From Moanibacter sp965226025 (GTDB lineage Bacteria; Verrucomicrobiota; Verrucomicrobiia; Opitutales; UBA2987): a stretch of 64,000 nucleotides of DNA. The stretch covers positions 248,001 through 312,000 of the forward strand of contig CBDDCD010000002.1 in assembly GCA_965226025.1 (NCBI GenBank), in the 5' to 3' direction. Position 1 is the first letter of the stretch. Each line of letters starts with the position of its first letter. A model generated the notes under the pieces. That model was not told the DNA's origin. It did not search any database and worked only from the letters and a program-made list of their open reading frames with translations. Below are positions 8,688 to 16,657 of the stretch, in pieces. The position numbers were made by a program, and so were the translations under genes.

Positions 8688-8881
8688 TGGCCATCCTCAT
8701 GGTTGGGAAGATCGAAGATAAGGTCAAATCACCGGAGGGTCCATCTGAGATCCGAGAAACATCCTTGCCCCGCACGACAAAGGTGCCATTCATCGAATCC
8801 GGTGGGAACCCTGCATGGAGTACCTTCTGGGTCGATCACTAGAGGCGCTTTTCCTGTTGGCGTTTTCCGGACCCATGCTTT

Positions 8882-9502
8882 ATGAATAGGGCAGCATCTT
8901 CGGGAGCCGATCCCTTATTGGATTCCGTCCGTTCGGGCCGCCGATCCGCGGTGTGGTCAATGCCTGACCTCTCCCTCCGATCGTACGTCGACCGTCAACC
9001 CGCCGGCCTGCTCTCGGGTGCCTTCAACCCTCTCCATACCGGCCACCTTCAACTAGCCAAGGCCGCCGCCGACTTTCTCGATGGCGATGTCTTTTTCGAG
9101 TTGTCCGTCCTAAACGTAGATAAACCCCCTCTTGACCTTCAGACGATCGAAGCCCGCCGCCGCCAGTTTACAATTCCCCTGCTTCTCACCCGAGCCCCAC
9201 GCTTCTTCGAGAAGGCCGCAATCGTCAACAACACCACCTTCATCGTCGGCGTCGACACATTGGAGAGAATTGTTCAGACTCGCTACTACGACGACAGATC
9301 CGCCCTCATCTCCGCCCTCATCTCCATACGAAACCACGGTTGCCGATTTCTGGTCGCCGGAAGGAAACTCTCCCAGAGATTCGTGACCCTCTCCGATATC
9401 ACCATTCCACACAGCTTCGAGGATCTCTTTCAGGCCCTCCCGGAGAGCCGATATCGCACCGACCTCTCTTCCTCCCAAATCCGTCGCCAACGCCCCCGAT
9501 AA
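8882..9502 (+). CDS. Cytidylyltransferase-like nucleotidyltransferase
   Basis: A protein of up to 206 residues with the class I nucleotidyltransferase signature LLSGAFNPLHTGHLQLA (HTGH near residues 52-55), the fold shared by NMN adenylyltransferase and CTP:phosphocholine-type enzymes. The later TDLSSSQIRR matches the 'SSTxIR' nucleotide-binding motif near the end of this fold. It would transfer a nucleotide monophosphate to a phosphorylated substrate in the cytoplasm; the substrate is unknown. The start could also be the ATG at 8960 (MPDLSLRS), which leaves 180 residues and the whole domain. No clear partner lies next to it; the RAYT repeat region follows. Confidence 0.72.
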   Translation: MNRAASSGADPLLDSVRSGRRSAVWSMPDLSLRSYVDRQPAGLLSGAFNPLHTGHLQLAKAAADFLDGDVFFELSVLNVDKPPLDLQTIEARRRQFTIPLLLTRAPRFFEKAAIVNNTTFIVGVDTLERIVQTRYYDDRSALISALISIRNHGCRFLVAGRKLSQRFVTLSDITIPHSFEDLFQALPESRYRTDLSSSQIRRQRPR

Positions 9503-9530
9503 CCACCAAGAATCCGCCTAAGTAAAATAA

Positions 9531-9558
9531 AAGTAAAAGGGTCAGTCCCTTTTTACTT
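9531..9558. repeat. REP-like palindrome of the RAYT transposase
   Basis: AAGTAAAAGGG-TCAGT-CCCTTTTTACTT forms an almost perfect hairpin 36 bases before the RAYT gene. Palindromes with the core GGGTCAGTCCC commonly accompany Y1-type RAYT transposases in this phylum, so this is the likely recognition hairpin. Confidence 0.75.
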
Positions 9559-9593
9559 GCGCTTTTTATTAGTCTTTGTAGAGGGTATTCGGT

Positions 9594-10601
9594 ATGCGGA
9601 TGAATCGATTGAAAGTAGTGGAAGCGAGTGCGGTATATCACTGTATCACACGGACGGTAAACGGAGCCTTTCTGTTCGACCCGGTGGCGAAGGAGCGTTT
9701 GCGCAAGCAGCTCTGGCAGGTGTCGGATTTCTCAGGGGTGGAGGTTCTCACTTACTGTTTGATGAGCAACCATTTCCACATCCTGGTCAGGGTTCCGGAC
9801 AAGGAGAGGGCGGAGGTATCGGACCGGGAGCTTTTGCGGCGCTACGCAGTGCTTTACCCGGATCCGACCCAGCATCAGAGGATGACGATCAAGTATCTGG
9901 AGACAGCCTTGAGAAGAGGAGGCGAAGAAGCGCAGATGTGGCGAAGGCGTCTTCTGGCGCGGATGCATGATGTATCAGAGTTCATGAAGAGTTTTAAGGA
10001 GCGCTATACGATCTGGTATAACCAAAACCATCATCGGTATGGGACCTTGTGGTCGGAGCGCTTCAAGAGCACGCTGGTGGAGGGCCGGGAAGCAGCGATG
10101 CGTAGCACGGCGGCGTATATCGACTTGAATCCGGTGCGGGCGGGGATCGTGGAGGACCCGAAAGACTACCGCTGGAGCGGTTACGGGGAGGCGGTAGGAG
10201 GTCATGATGGGGCTCGCGAGGGGATTGTGGAAGCGGATCGTGGGACCTATGAGGGACCCCTGAGTTGGAGAAAAGCGGCTCGAGAGTATCGTCAGCTTCT
10301 CTACTGCAAGGGAGCCCTGGATGCGCCTCAAGAGTCGGTTTACGGGAGGATACCGAGGGAGGCATGGATCAAAGTGGTGGAAGAAGGAGGCGAGTTACCG
10401 GTGGCGACGGCACTGCGGTGTCGGGTGCGCTATTTTGCCGACGGAGTGGTGATTGGATCGAAGGAGTACGTAGAAAGTATACTCAAAGAATATCGAGATC
10501 GATTCGGATTACGACGAACGAGCGGGGCTATGAAGATGAGCGGTAGCGACTGGGAGGAATTGAACGTTGGGCGGAACCTCAGGAAGCCGGTTTTCAGTTA
10601 A
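9594..10601 (+). CDS. REP-associated tyrosine transposase (Y1, RAYT)
   Basis: A 335-residue member of the IS200/IS605-related RAYT group, which acts on single-stranded hairpins rather than moving as a classic IS. The HUH metal-binding motif is SNHFHILV (His60 and His62), preceded by VYHCITRTVNG. The helix with the catalytic Tyr is probably in FMKSFKERYTIWYNQNHHRYG, followed by the family motif YIDLNPVRAGIVEDPKDYRWSGYG. The gene is intact with an ATG start. A REP-like palindrome sits just upstream, as expected for this family. No IS-type direct repeat flanks were found. Confidence 0.93.
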   Translation: MRMNRLKVVEASAVYHCITRTVNGAFLFDPVAKERLRKQLWQVSDFSGVEVLTYCLMSNHFHILVRVPDKERAEVSDRELLRRYAVLYPDPTQHQRMTIKYLETALRRGGEEAQMWRRRLLARMHDVSEFMKSFKERYTIWYNQNHHRYGTLWSERFKSTLVEGREAAMRSTAAYIDLNPVRAGIVEDPKDYRWSGYGEAVGGHDGAREGIVEADRGTYEGPLSWRKAAREYRQLLYCKGALDAPQESVYGRIPREAWIKVVEEGGELPVATALRCRVRYFADGVVIGSKEYVESILKEYRDRFGLRRTSGAMKMSGSDWEELNVGRNLRKPVFS

Positions 10602-10743
10602 CATATATGGGACGTTGACAGGCCCTTTGTATCGGTACCTATTAGCCGATTCAGGATTGGATCTGGGATCCGGAGACCTTCCAGAAGAGGTCATCCGTGG
10701 AAGGGACCGCCGAATCACAACGGAGATAACACGAAGGAAGCGG

Positions 10744-11151
10744 ATGAAGAAGCGGATCGCATTGGGAACCCTTGCAGTGTTTGTCTTATGGCTAATACTC
10801 GATAACGTCATCCACGGTATGATACTTGCTCCAATGTACAACGAGTCGGCTCAACTTTGGCGACCGATAGAAGAGATGAAATCGTGGCTTCTTCTTCTCG
10901 TAGTTCTAATTTCGTCCATCGTTTTCGTCTATATCTACGCAGCCTTTTCGACCGAAAAAAGCATGGCGAGAGCTCTATTCTATGGATTCGTTTTCGGGTT
11001 GGGCGCGGGCACCTCGATGGCCTACGGGAGTTATTCGGTGCTCCCGATTCCGTATTTACTGGCCCTGGGATGGTTTCTAGGAACGGTTGTGGAGACGACC
11101 TTGGGCGGAGTCCTCCTGGGACTTATCGTCAAGGAACCGGCTGCAAATTGA
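10744..11151 (+). CDS. Small four-helix membrane protein
   Basis: A 135-residue protein beginning MKKRIALGTLAVFVLWLIL, with four predicted membrane helices at about residues 4-22, 44-64, 75-98 and 105-128. NVIHGMILAPMYNESAQLWRP between helices 1 and 2 looks like a conserved loop of a hypothetical protein family seen in several phyla, but I do not know its function. I chose the ATG at 10744 because upstream codons in frame overlap the RAYT end and are not membrane-like. It converges on the interrupted TPR gene's 3' remnant at 11177. Confidence 0.68.
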   Translation: MKKRIALGTLAVFVLWLILDNVIHGMILAPMYNESAQLWRPIEEMKSWLLLLVVLISSIVFVYIYAAFSTEKSMARALFYGFVFGLGAGTSMAYGSYSVLPIPYLLALGWFLGTVVETTLGGVLLGLIVKEPAAN

Positions 11152-11176
11152 GTTTGTTTTCGAACACCCGGTCGGT

Positions 11177-11281
11177 TCAACCACCGACAACATCCTTGCT
11201 TTCCTTGGAGTCGAGGGCGCCGGGGAGCCGACCAACTCCATAGTGGGAATTCACTCTTTCGGCCACATCACGGTATCCTAA
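11177..11281 (-). pseudogene. 3' remnant of the TPR gene split by the IS1634-like element
   Basis: Read on the minus strand from the left edge of the IS1634-like element, this gives LGYRDVAERVNSHYGVGRLP and 14 more codons to a TGA at 11177. The main part of the gene, at 15271-16657, ends ...KIYSVDL at the element's right edge. Joining GAT-TTA-G to GATACCG across the 4-bp duplication restores an unbroken ...SVDLGYRDVAERV..., the expected C-terminus of this Verrucomicrobial TPR family. This shows where the element inserted and that the TPR gene was intact before. Confidence 0.88.
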
Positions 11282-11442
11282 CCCAAACTGCGTACTGAAG
11301 GGCGGAAAGCACTGAACTTAGAGACGTTATTATTCGTAAGTCGTTAATGAGCAATGAAGGTTTGTCCTGTATTGATCGTGTAGGGACTATAAGTTTCAGT
11401 AGTTCTTGACTCTCCCTATCTGCCCGCCCAGACTGGCGGGAT

Positions 11443-12487
11443 ATGTTTTTCCGTCTGAAGCATTCCAAGAGCGGCCAGGTCCTCCAACTGCTTGAATCTT
11501 ACCGCAACAGCGAAGGTAAACCGCGACAGCGAGTGGTGGTCTCCCTGGGCGATGGGGCCATCAGTCGACCGGACTTTGGACCCATTGCCAAGGCGGTGCA
11601 AAAGCAGCTCTACGGGATCGAGGAACTTCTGGCCCCTGAGTATACGCGTCGACAGCAGAACTGGATTGAACTGATCCTGCGGCGGATTGATGGGGAGGGG
11701 CGGTGGCGAGGACTGCGCCAAAAGGCCGAGGCTTTTGCAGAGCAGCAGAACGCAATTGATGGGGTCTTGGCCGATAAAGTGGAGCATAGCGCCGCGGGAG
11801 TTTTATTGGGACCGATTCTGCTGGGGCTTAAGGGGTGGGAAAAGCTGAGGATGGATGAAGCCTTGCAGGAGGTGGGCTTGAACCGGGCGCAAAGGGATGC
11901 GGCTAAGGTATCGGTGATCAACCGGCTGGTGGATCCAGTGCCTGAGAACGCCTTGCCCCAGTGGGCCAGGCAGAGTGCCCTGGGAGATCTTCTGGGAGTG
12001 GCGGCGGTGAAGTCGGATCGGCATCGCTACTACCGGGTGAGCGATCGGTTGGTGGAGAACCGCGAAAGGATCGAAGAGCATATGCGCGAGCGCCAGGGGG
12101 AACTGTTCAGTTTGGATCGGACGGTACTACTGTAGGATCTTACCAATACGCACTTCGAAGGGGTGGGTGCGAGCAACGGCAAAGCGAAACGGGGAAAGAA
12201 CAAACAGAAACGCCACGATTGTGTTCAGATTGTGGTGGGGATGGTGTTCGATACCGAAGGCTTTGAGTTGGGACATCGGATATTTGCGGGCAACCGCCAT
12301 GACGCGACGACCCTGTTGGAGATGATCGCTGAATTGGAGAAAGCGGTGGGGGCCCAGGGCGAGCGTGAGAAGACCCTCATCATCATGGATGGAGGGATCG
12401 CGAGCCGGGAGAATGTGCAACTGTTGCGCGAGGAGGGATTCGGCTACCTGGTCAACCAGAGCCGCCGGGGGCGTAAGGCTTATCTTG
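11443..12487 (+). pseudogene. IS1634-family transposase, 5' part with in-frame TAG
   Basis: The frame begins MFFRLKHSKSGQVLQLLESY and continues through QRVVVSLGD, typical of the IS1634 branch of IS4-like DDE transposases. TAG at 12133-12135 interrupts the first catalytic motif: ...SLDRTVLL-stop-DLTNTHFEGVG, where the family usually has an aromatic residue before D-x-T. The same frame then continues to the second catalytic Asp in TLIIMDGGIAS and ends at GRKAYL, where the nested element enters. The remaining part is at 14305-15210. The TAG most likely replaced a Tyr codon and would alone inactivate the enzyme. Confidence 0.85.
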
Positions 12488-12544
12488 GAGCCCGTCCCAG
12501 TGGTGGAAACAATTGATTTTTAATGAGTTATGGGCAAAAAAAAG

Positions 12545-12576
12545 GCCGGATAGAGCTGCAAAAAGCTCGATCCGGC
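12545..12576 (-). terminator. Terminator-like hairpin inside the insertion sequence, copy 2
   Basis: Same hairpin as in copy 1, here on the opposite strand: GCCGGAT-AGAGCT pairs with AGCTC-GATCCGGC. The run of A residues at 12536-12543 becomes a T tract for minus-strand transcripts leaving the element. Confidence 0.68.
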
Positions 12577-12627
12577 GAAAAAGGGCGCTTATGCTTGTGT
12601 TAGTCAAATACAAAGCACGCCCTTCTC

Positions 12628-14106
12628 ATGAAAAATATTGCCGTACAAAGCTTCCTGCGTCCAGCCCTAACTCCAGTCATTCGATGCAAAGACTACACCG
12701 TGTTTCTGGAAACAATGGAGCGGATTGACCGGGTTTTGATCGACTCCTCGCTGGAAAGGGAGGCGATCGTAAAAGCCTTGGAAGGATGGGATGAAGCGGG
12801 AGGGAAGGATCGGGAGCGACGCGCTCTAAGAGCGATAAAAGCGCTGCGGGTGGAGGTGGTGCGTCATTTACTCGGAGGGATATCCTTTCGTTGTCTGTCG
12901 CAGGAGTTGGGACGCAGTGAGCTTCTGGCTAATTTTTGCCGGGTGCGTGAGGTAGACGGGATCCGGAAAATATCGAAGAGCAGTCTGGAACGGGATTCGA
13001 AATTCTTCGACGAAGCGTATCTGAGACAGCTGCATGCAAGGATGACCGAGGTGGTGGGCAATGCTGAACATTGTGGTGAGGCAGGATTAGAGAAGCCGAT
13101 CGATACGAGGGAATGCCTGATCGACGCCACTTGCCTGGAAGCGAACATCCACTGGCCCGTGGACTGGGTCTTGCTCAAGGATGTGGGAGCAACGCTGCTC
13201 AAGGCGATCAGTCTGATCCGGCAGGCGGGAATGAAACAGCGCATGCCCCAGGGAGCAAAGGGATTGGCTCGGGAGATGAACAAACGGTGCCTGGAGATGA
13301 CGCATGCGCGTCGGCGCCGGGAGGCGGGCAAAGCGCGTAAAGGGATCCTGCGGCGGATGAAGCTATTGCTCAAGAAGATTGAGGGCCATGCCCTTCGCCA
13401 CCGTGACTTATTGGAAGCTATGTGGATGCAAAGCGATTACACCGAGAAGAAGGCGAGCCGAATCATCGAGCGAATGGATGGTATGTTAGAGCAGATACCG
13501 CAGGTCATGAAACAGGCGCACGAACGGATCATAGGGGGGCGGCAGGTGAAGAATGAGGAGAAGATCCTGAGCGCCTACGAACCTGAGATTGACGTCATCG
13601 TGCGAGGCAAGGCAGATCGGGAGGTGGAGTTTGGCAACACCCTTTATTTATGCGAGAGCGCAGAGGGATATCTGTTGGACTGGAAACTGTATGGGGGGCA
13701 GGCCCCGAGCGAATTGAAGCAGCTTTGGGAAAGTCTGGAGAGGCAAAAGGGCTTCGCTTTAGAGGAGAAGATCGAAGCGATCAGTGGGGATCGGGGCTAT
13801 GCCTCGAAGGCGGCCAGCAAGCGGCTCCAGGCAGAGGGGATTTTTGACGCCCTTACGCCCCGCAATCCACAAGAGCTCAAGGAGCGGATGGAGGAGCCGC
13901 GCTTTGTCCGGTTGCAGCGACGACGAGGGAGCACCGAAGGCCGGATCGGAGTGCTCAAGAACCGATGGCACGGGGGCAAGATACGCAGCAAAGGCTTTGA
14001 CAACCGTAACCTTAGCGTGGCCTGGTCGGTTCTGTCCCACAATCTATGGAAAATCGCGCAGAGACTTGCGCAAGAACATGAGAAAGAGGCAACGCAGGCG
14101 GCATAG
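12628..14106 (+). CDS. DDE transposase of the 1817-bp element, copy 2
   Basis: A 492-residue intact transposase, the same as in copy 1 except Asn for Asp in LTPRNPQELKE near residue 417. The candidate catalytic residues (Asp in CLIDAT, Asp in SGDRGY, Glu in TEGRIG) are kept, so this copy may also be active. The ATG at 12628 is preceded by the element's leader hairpin. It reads in the same direction as the transposase it interrupts. Family assignment (ISNCY or IS1182-like) is by motif resemblance only. Confidence 0.9.
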   Translation: MKNIAVQSFLRPALTPVIRCKDYTVFLETMERIDRVLIDSSLEREAIVKALEGWDEAGGKDRERRALRAIKALRVEVVRHLLGGISFRCLSQELGRSELLANFCRVREVDGIRKISKSSLERDSKFFDEAYLRQLHARMTEVVGNAEHCGEAGLEKPIDTRECLIDATCLEANIHWPVDWVLLKDVGATLLKAISLIRQAGMKQRMPQGAKGLAREMNKRCLEMTHARRRREAGKARKGILRRMKLLLKKIEGHALRHRDLLEAMWMQSDYTEKKASRIIERMDGMLEQIPQVMKQAHERIIGGRQVKNEEKILSAYEPEIDVIVRGKADREVEFGNTLYLCESAEGYLLDWKLYGGQAPSELKQLWESLERQKGFALEEKIEAISGDRGYASKAASKRLQAEGIFDALTPRNPQELKERMEEPRFVRLQRRRGSTEGRIGVLKNRWHGGKIRSKGFDNRNLSVAWSVLSHNLWKIAQRLAQEHEKEATQAA

Positions 14107-14304
14107 GGATCCAAGAATCGAGTCAGAGGCGCTTCCTTGGGAGAACTATCGACTCAAAGCGAGAGGAAGGGTGCTGGAAAGGTGCATAACGGATAAAAGG
14201 TAAGCTACCGAGGACGGAAGGCATGTCGTGGTCTACATAACGTGACGAAGATTGATATCGGTATCAGGCTTCCACCCAAATCCTCTCGGATTTGGGACAG
14301 CCTC

Positions 14305-15210
14305 TATCTTGCAGAGTTCCAGGAGGCTTCCGGTTTCGAAAAGGTAGAGGGGAGGGATTGGGACCGGGAAGTGAAGGTGAAGTGGATAAAAGAGCAGGTG
14401 GGAGAAGAAAATGAGAGTGAAGGGGACCAGGAGACAACGCAGGAGGAGTCGAGGCAAGCAGGCGAGGAGTATGTGCTGTTGTGTCAGAGCGTGCGCAGGC
14501 GGGCCAAGGAAGAGGCGATTTATTCAGGGGCCGAAGAGCGCTTTATGAAGGCGCTCGAGGGGCTTCATAAAAGGGTCGATCAAGGCCATTTAAAGGAGCC
14601 CGCAAAAATCCATACCGCGATCGGGCGCTTACAGGGGCAACATTCCCGAGTGCAGCGCTTCTATTCTATTGAACTGGTCGAAGCCGCCAAGGGCTCTAAA
14701 GAGAAAAAGTGCGGCCTTTGCTGGACTCGAAGGGACCAGGCCTGTGATGAGAATGCTCAACTGTTGGGCTGCTCTGTGCTGCGCACCAATCGGCACAACT
14801 TCAGCGGGGCCCAGCTGTGGCGCCTCTACATGACTTTGACCCGGGCCGAAGACGGCTTCAAAGCGCTCAAGAGCGACTTGGGCCTCAGACCCAACCACCA
14901 CCAGATTGAACCGCGCGTTGAGGGCCACGTCTTTATCACCATTTTGGCCTACCAGCTTTTGCGCTTTATCGAATACACCTTGGAGCGGCACGGGGACACC
15001 CGCTCCTGGCAGACCATCAAGCGGGTCCTCCAAACCCATACCTATGCCACTGTCATATTGCCCACTCGACAGGGAGAAGTCTATCGTCTGCGCAAAGCGG
15101 GCATTCCCGAACAGAGCCACAAGCAGATTTACAATCTCTTCCAGATCCAATGGAAGAAATTGCCCGTTAAGAAGAGTATGAGCAAAATAAAAATCGAACC
15201 GATTTTGTAG
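14305..15210 (+). pseudogene. IS1634-family transposase, 3' part
   Basis: After the TATCTTG duplication the frame goes on as LAEFQEASGFEKVEGRDWD and ends at TAG, 15208. It carries a charged middle (VGEENESEGDQETTQEE), then the C-terminal catalytic region with RLYMTLTRAEDGFKALKSDL and HVFITILAYQLLRFIE, typical of IS4-superfamily transposases; the Glu of the DDE triad is probably in RAEDGFK. An ATG at 14242 inside the nested element could start a 322-residue hybrid, but its first 21 residues come from the nested element. This fragment cannot work as a transposase. Confidence 0.85.
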
Positions 15211-15244
15211 TGCCTTTCAAAAACGCGTGTTGATTATCAAGGAC

Positions 15245-16657
15245 TTAACTTATAAAGTGCGAAACTAGGGCTAAATCGACGCTATAAATCTTCTTCAACT
15301 CGGAGAGAGCCCTCTTCGAATCTCCCATCTGTTCATAACACTCGGCCAACTCGTAGAGGACGGCCTTTCCCAAGGGATCAGAAGCGTCCGTCTCTTTCTC
15401 CGCCTCGACGAATTGATCCACAGCGAGATCAAATTTGCGGTCCGATCTGAATGACCTTCCAAGAAAGAGCACGGCTTCCAAGCGCGTTCTAGGGTTCTGG
15501 CGAAGCAATTGGAACTGCCGTGCGGCAGCCTCATAGTCCGCGATCTCGAAGAGAAGCTTCCCGAATTTCAGGCGGCGGATCTCGTCATTCGGGTAGCGTG
15601 CGACCAAATCCCGGGCCCTTTCAACACGGAAGTTGAGCAATTGGATTCGCTCCTGCTCCAGCTCGTCTTCCAATTCCCTGTTTGGCAACGATTTTTTGAT
15701 CAATTCTTCCTTGGCCGATATGCAACACTCGAATTCACGCGCCCCGAGTTCAACCTCCTTATCATCGAGAAAGGCATTGATCTGACCCTCGGGCAGCTCT
15801 CGGGCCTTCCCAACCCAAGCGAGGGCACCTTCGTTATCGTTCAACTGCTCACAAAGTCTGATCATCTCCGCCAGAAGCTCGAAATTCCGTGGTTCTCGTT
15901 CGATTCCATGTTGGATCGCGGCAACGGTCTCCATTATGGAACCTGCTGATTCCTCCTTTGGAGCCGGATTCCCGGGAACCTCCGATTCAACGTTGCGGAT
16001 CAACTTTTCACGGTTGTCTCCTTTCTGCGCCCATCCGCCTTTTCTAATCGATTCGCGAACCGAAGCGGTCTTGATCAACTGCAGCGCCTCTTCCCTGGAA
16101 GGGTCCCTCTCAAGAATCGTCTCGCCGACTCTTACTGCGTCATTTCCGCGATCGAGATCAACATAGCCGCGGCCCAATGCGAGGAGATTAGGGACGTTTT
16201 CGGGCTTCTCCTTCTCTATCGCCTCCCTCGCGAACACGGCCGTCCGCTTGAGCTGAAGCGAATCCGCTGCCTGTGCCAACATTTTTAGCGCCGTGGCGTT
16301 GCGGGGATCCGAAGTGAGCAAACGCTCAGCGGAATGCAGGGCACGAATCGGATCGTTTTTCGTCGATGCCTGTTCCAGGAGGACGAAAGGGGCACCGGTG
16401 ATGCGGTTTATCGTTCGGCGCAAAGGACTCTTAGGCAGTGGAGCCGAACCGATCTGCGCCTTGCGGAGCCACTTTCTCACTTCCAGACACTCCGGATGCC
16501 TCTTCAATATTGCGGTGCAAACGCCTATGCCGTAGGGAAATATCCCTTGCTCAATCGCTTGAATGGCCTTCTCCGCCTGCTTTCGCAGTCTGGAATCAAG
16601 CGCATCGATACCAATCTCCGTCATCCCGCGCTTTCGACTCTTCGGGCCGCCAATCAT
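15245..16657 (-). pseudogene. TPR protein, 5' and main part, truncated by the IS1634-like element
   Basis: A 470-residue frame whose last seven or eight residues (VSHFIS and neighbours) come from the insertion element, not from the gene. The true protein continued as LGYRDVAERV at 11281-11177. It is a cytoplasmic tetratricopeptide protein with at least six helix-turn-helix repeats, for example FPYGIGVCTAILKRHPECLE and RALHSAERLLTSDPRNATAL, and no signal peptide. The usual start in this family may be the second Met at 16624 (MTEIGIDALD); the first ATG overlaps the glmM stop by four bases. Losing the final 35 residues may be tolerated, so the truncated protein could retain some function. Its role is unknown; it may be a scaffold. 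Confidence 0.82.

Larger units (their letters stand above)
12488..14304 (+). mobile_element. 1817-bp insertion sequence, copy 2, nested in the IS1634-like element
   Basis: Identical in length to copy 1 and in opposite orientation. It starts GAGCCCGTCCCAGTGG and ends TGGGACAGCCTC, and is flanked by a 7-bp duplication TATCTTG (12481-12487 and 14305-14311). Removing it and one TATCTTG restores the IS1634-type transposase frame GRKAYLAEFQEASG, so the order of events is clear: the IS1634-like element came first, this one second. Against copy 1, I see at least three single-base differences, so both are recent. Confidence 0.95.
11282..15270 (+). mobile_element. IS1634-like element, itself interrupted by the 1817-bp element
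   Basis: The ends are imperfect inverted repeats: CCCAAACTGCGTACT at the left and, on the other strand, CCCTAGTTTCGCACT at the right (10 of 15 positions match). A CTAA duplication flanks it (11278-11281 and 15271-15274). The boundaries are confirmed because removing the element with one CTAA restores the reading frame of the TPR gene. Without the nested copy of the 1817-bp element and its duplication the element would be 2165 bp. It encodes one transposase, in two pieces. It is dead in cis, both by the nested insertion and by an internal TAG. Confidence 0.88.

Noticed and set aside
4023..14304. Composite transposon bounded by the two 1817-bp copies
   Set aside because: Each copy has its own matching target duplication, so they inserted separately.
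14242..15210. Independent 322-residue gene starting in the nested IS
   Set aside because: Its first 21 residues are IS end sequence; the rest is the continuation of the interrupted IS1634-type transposase.
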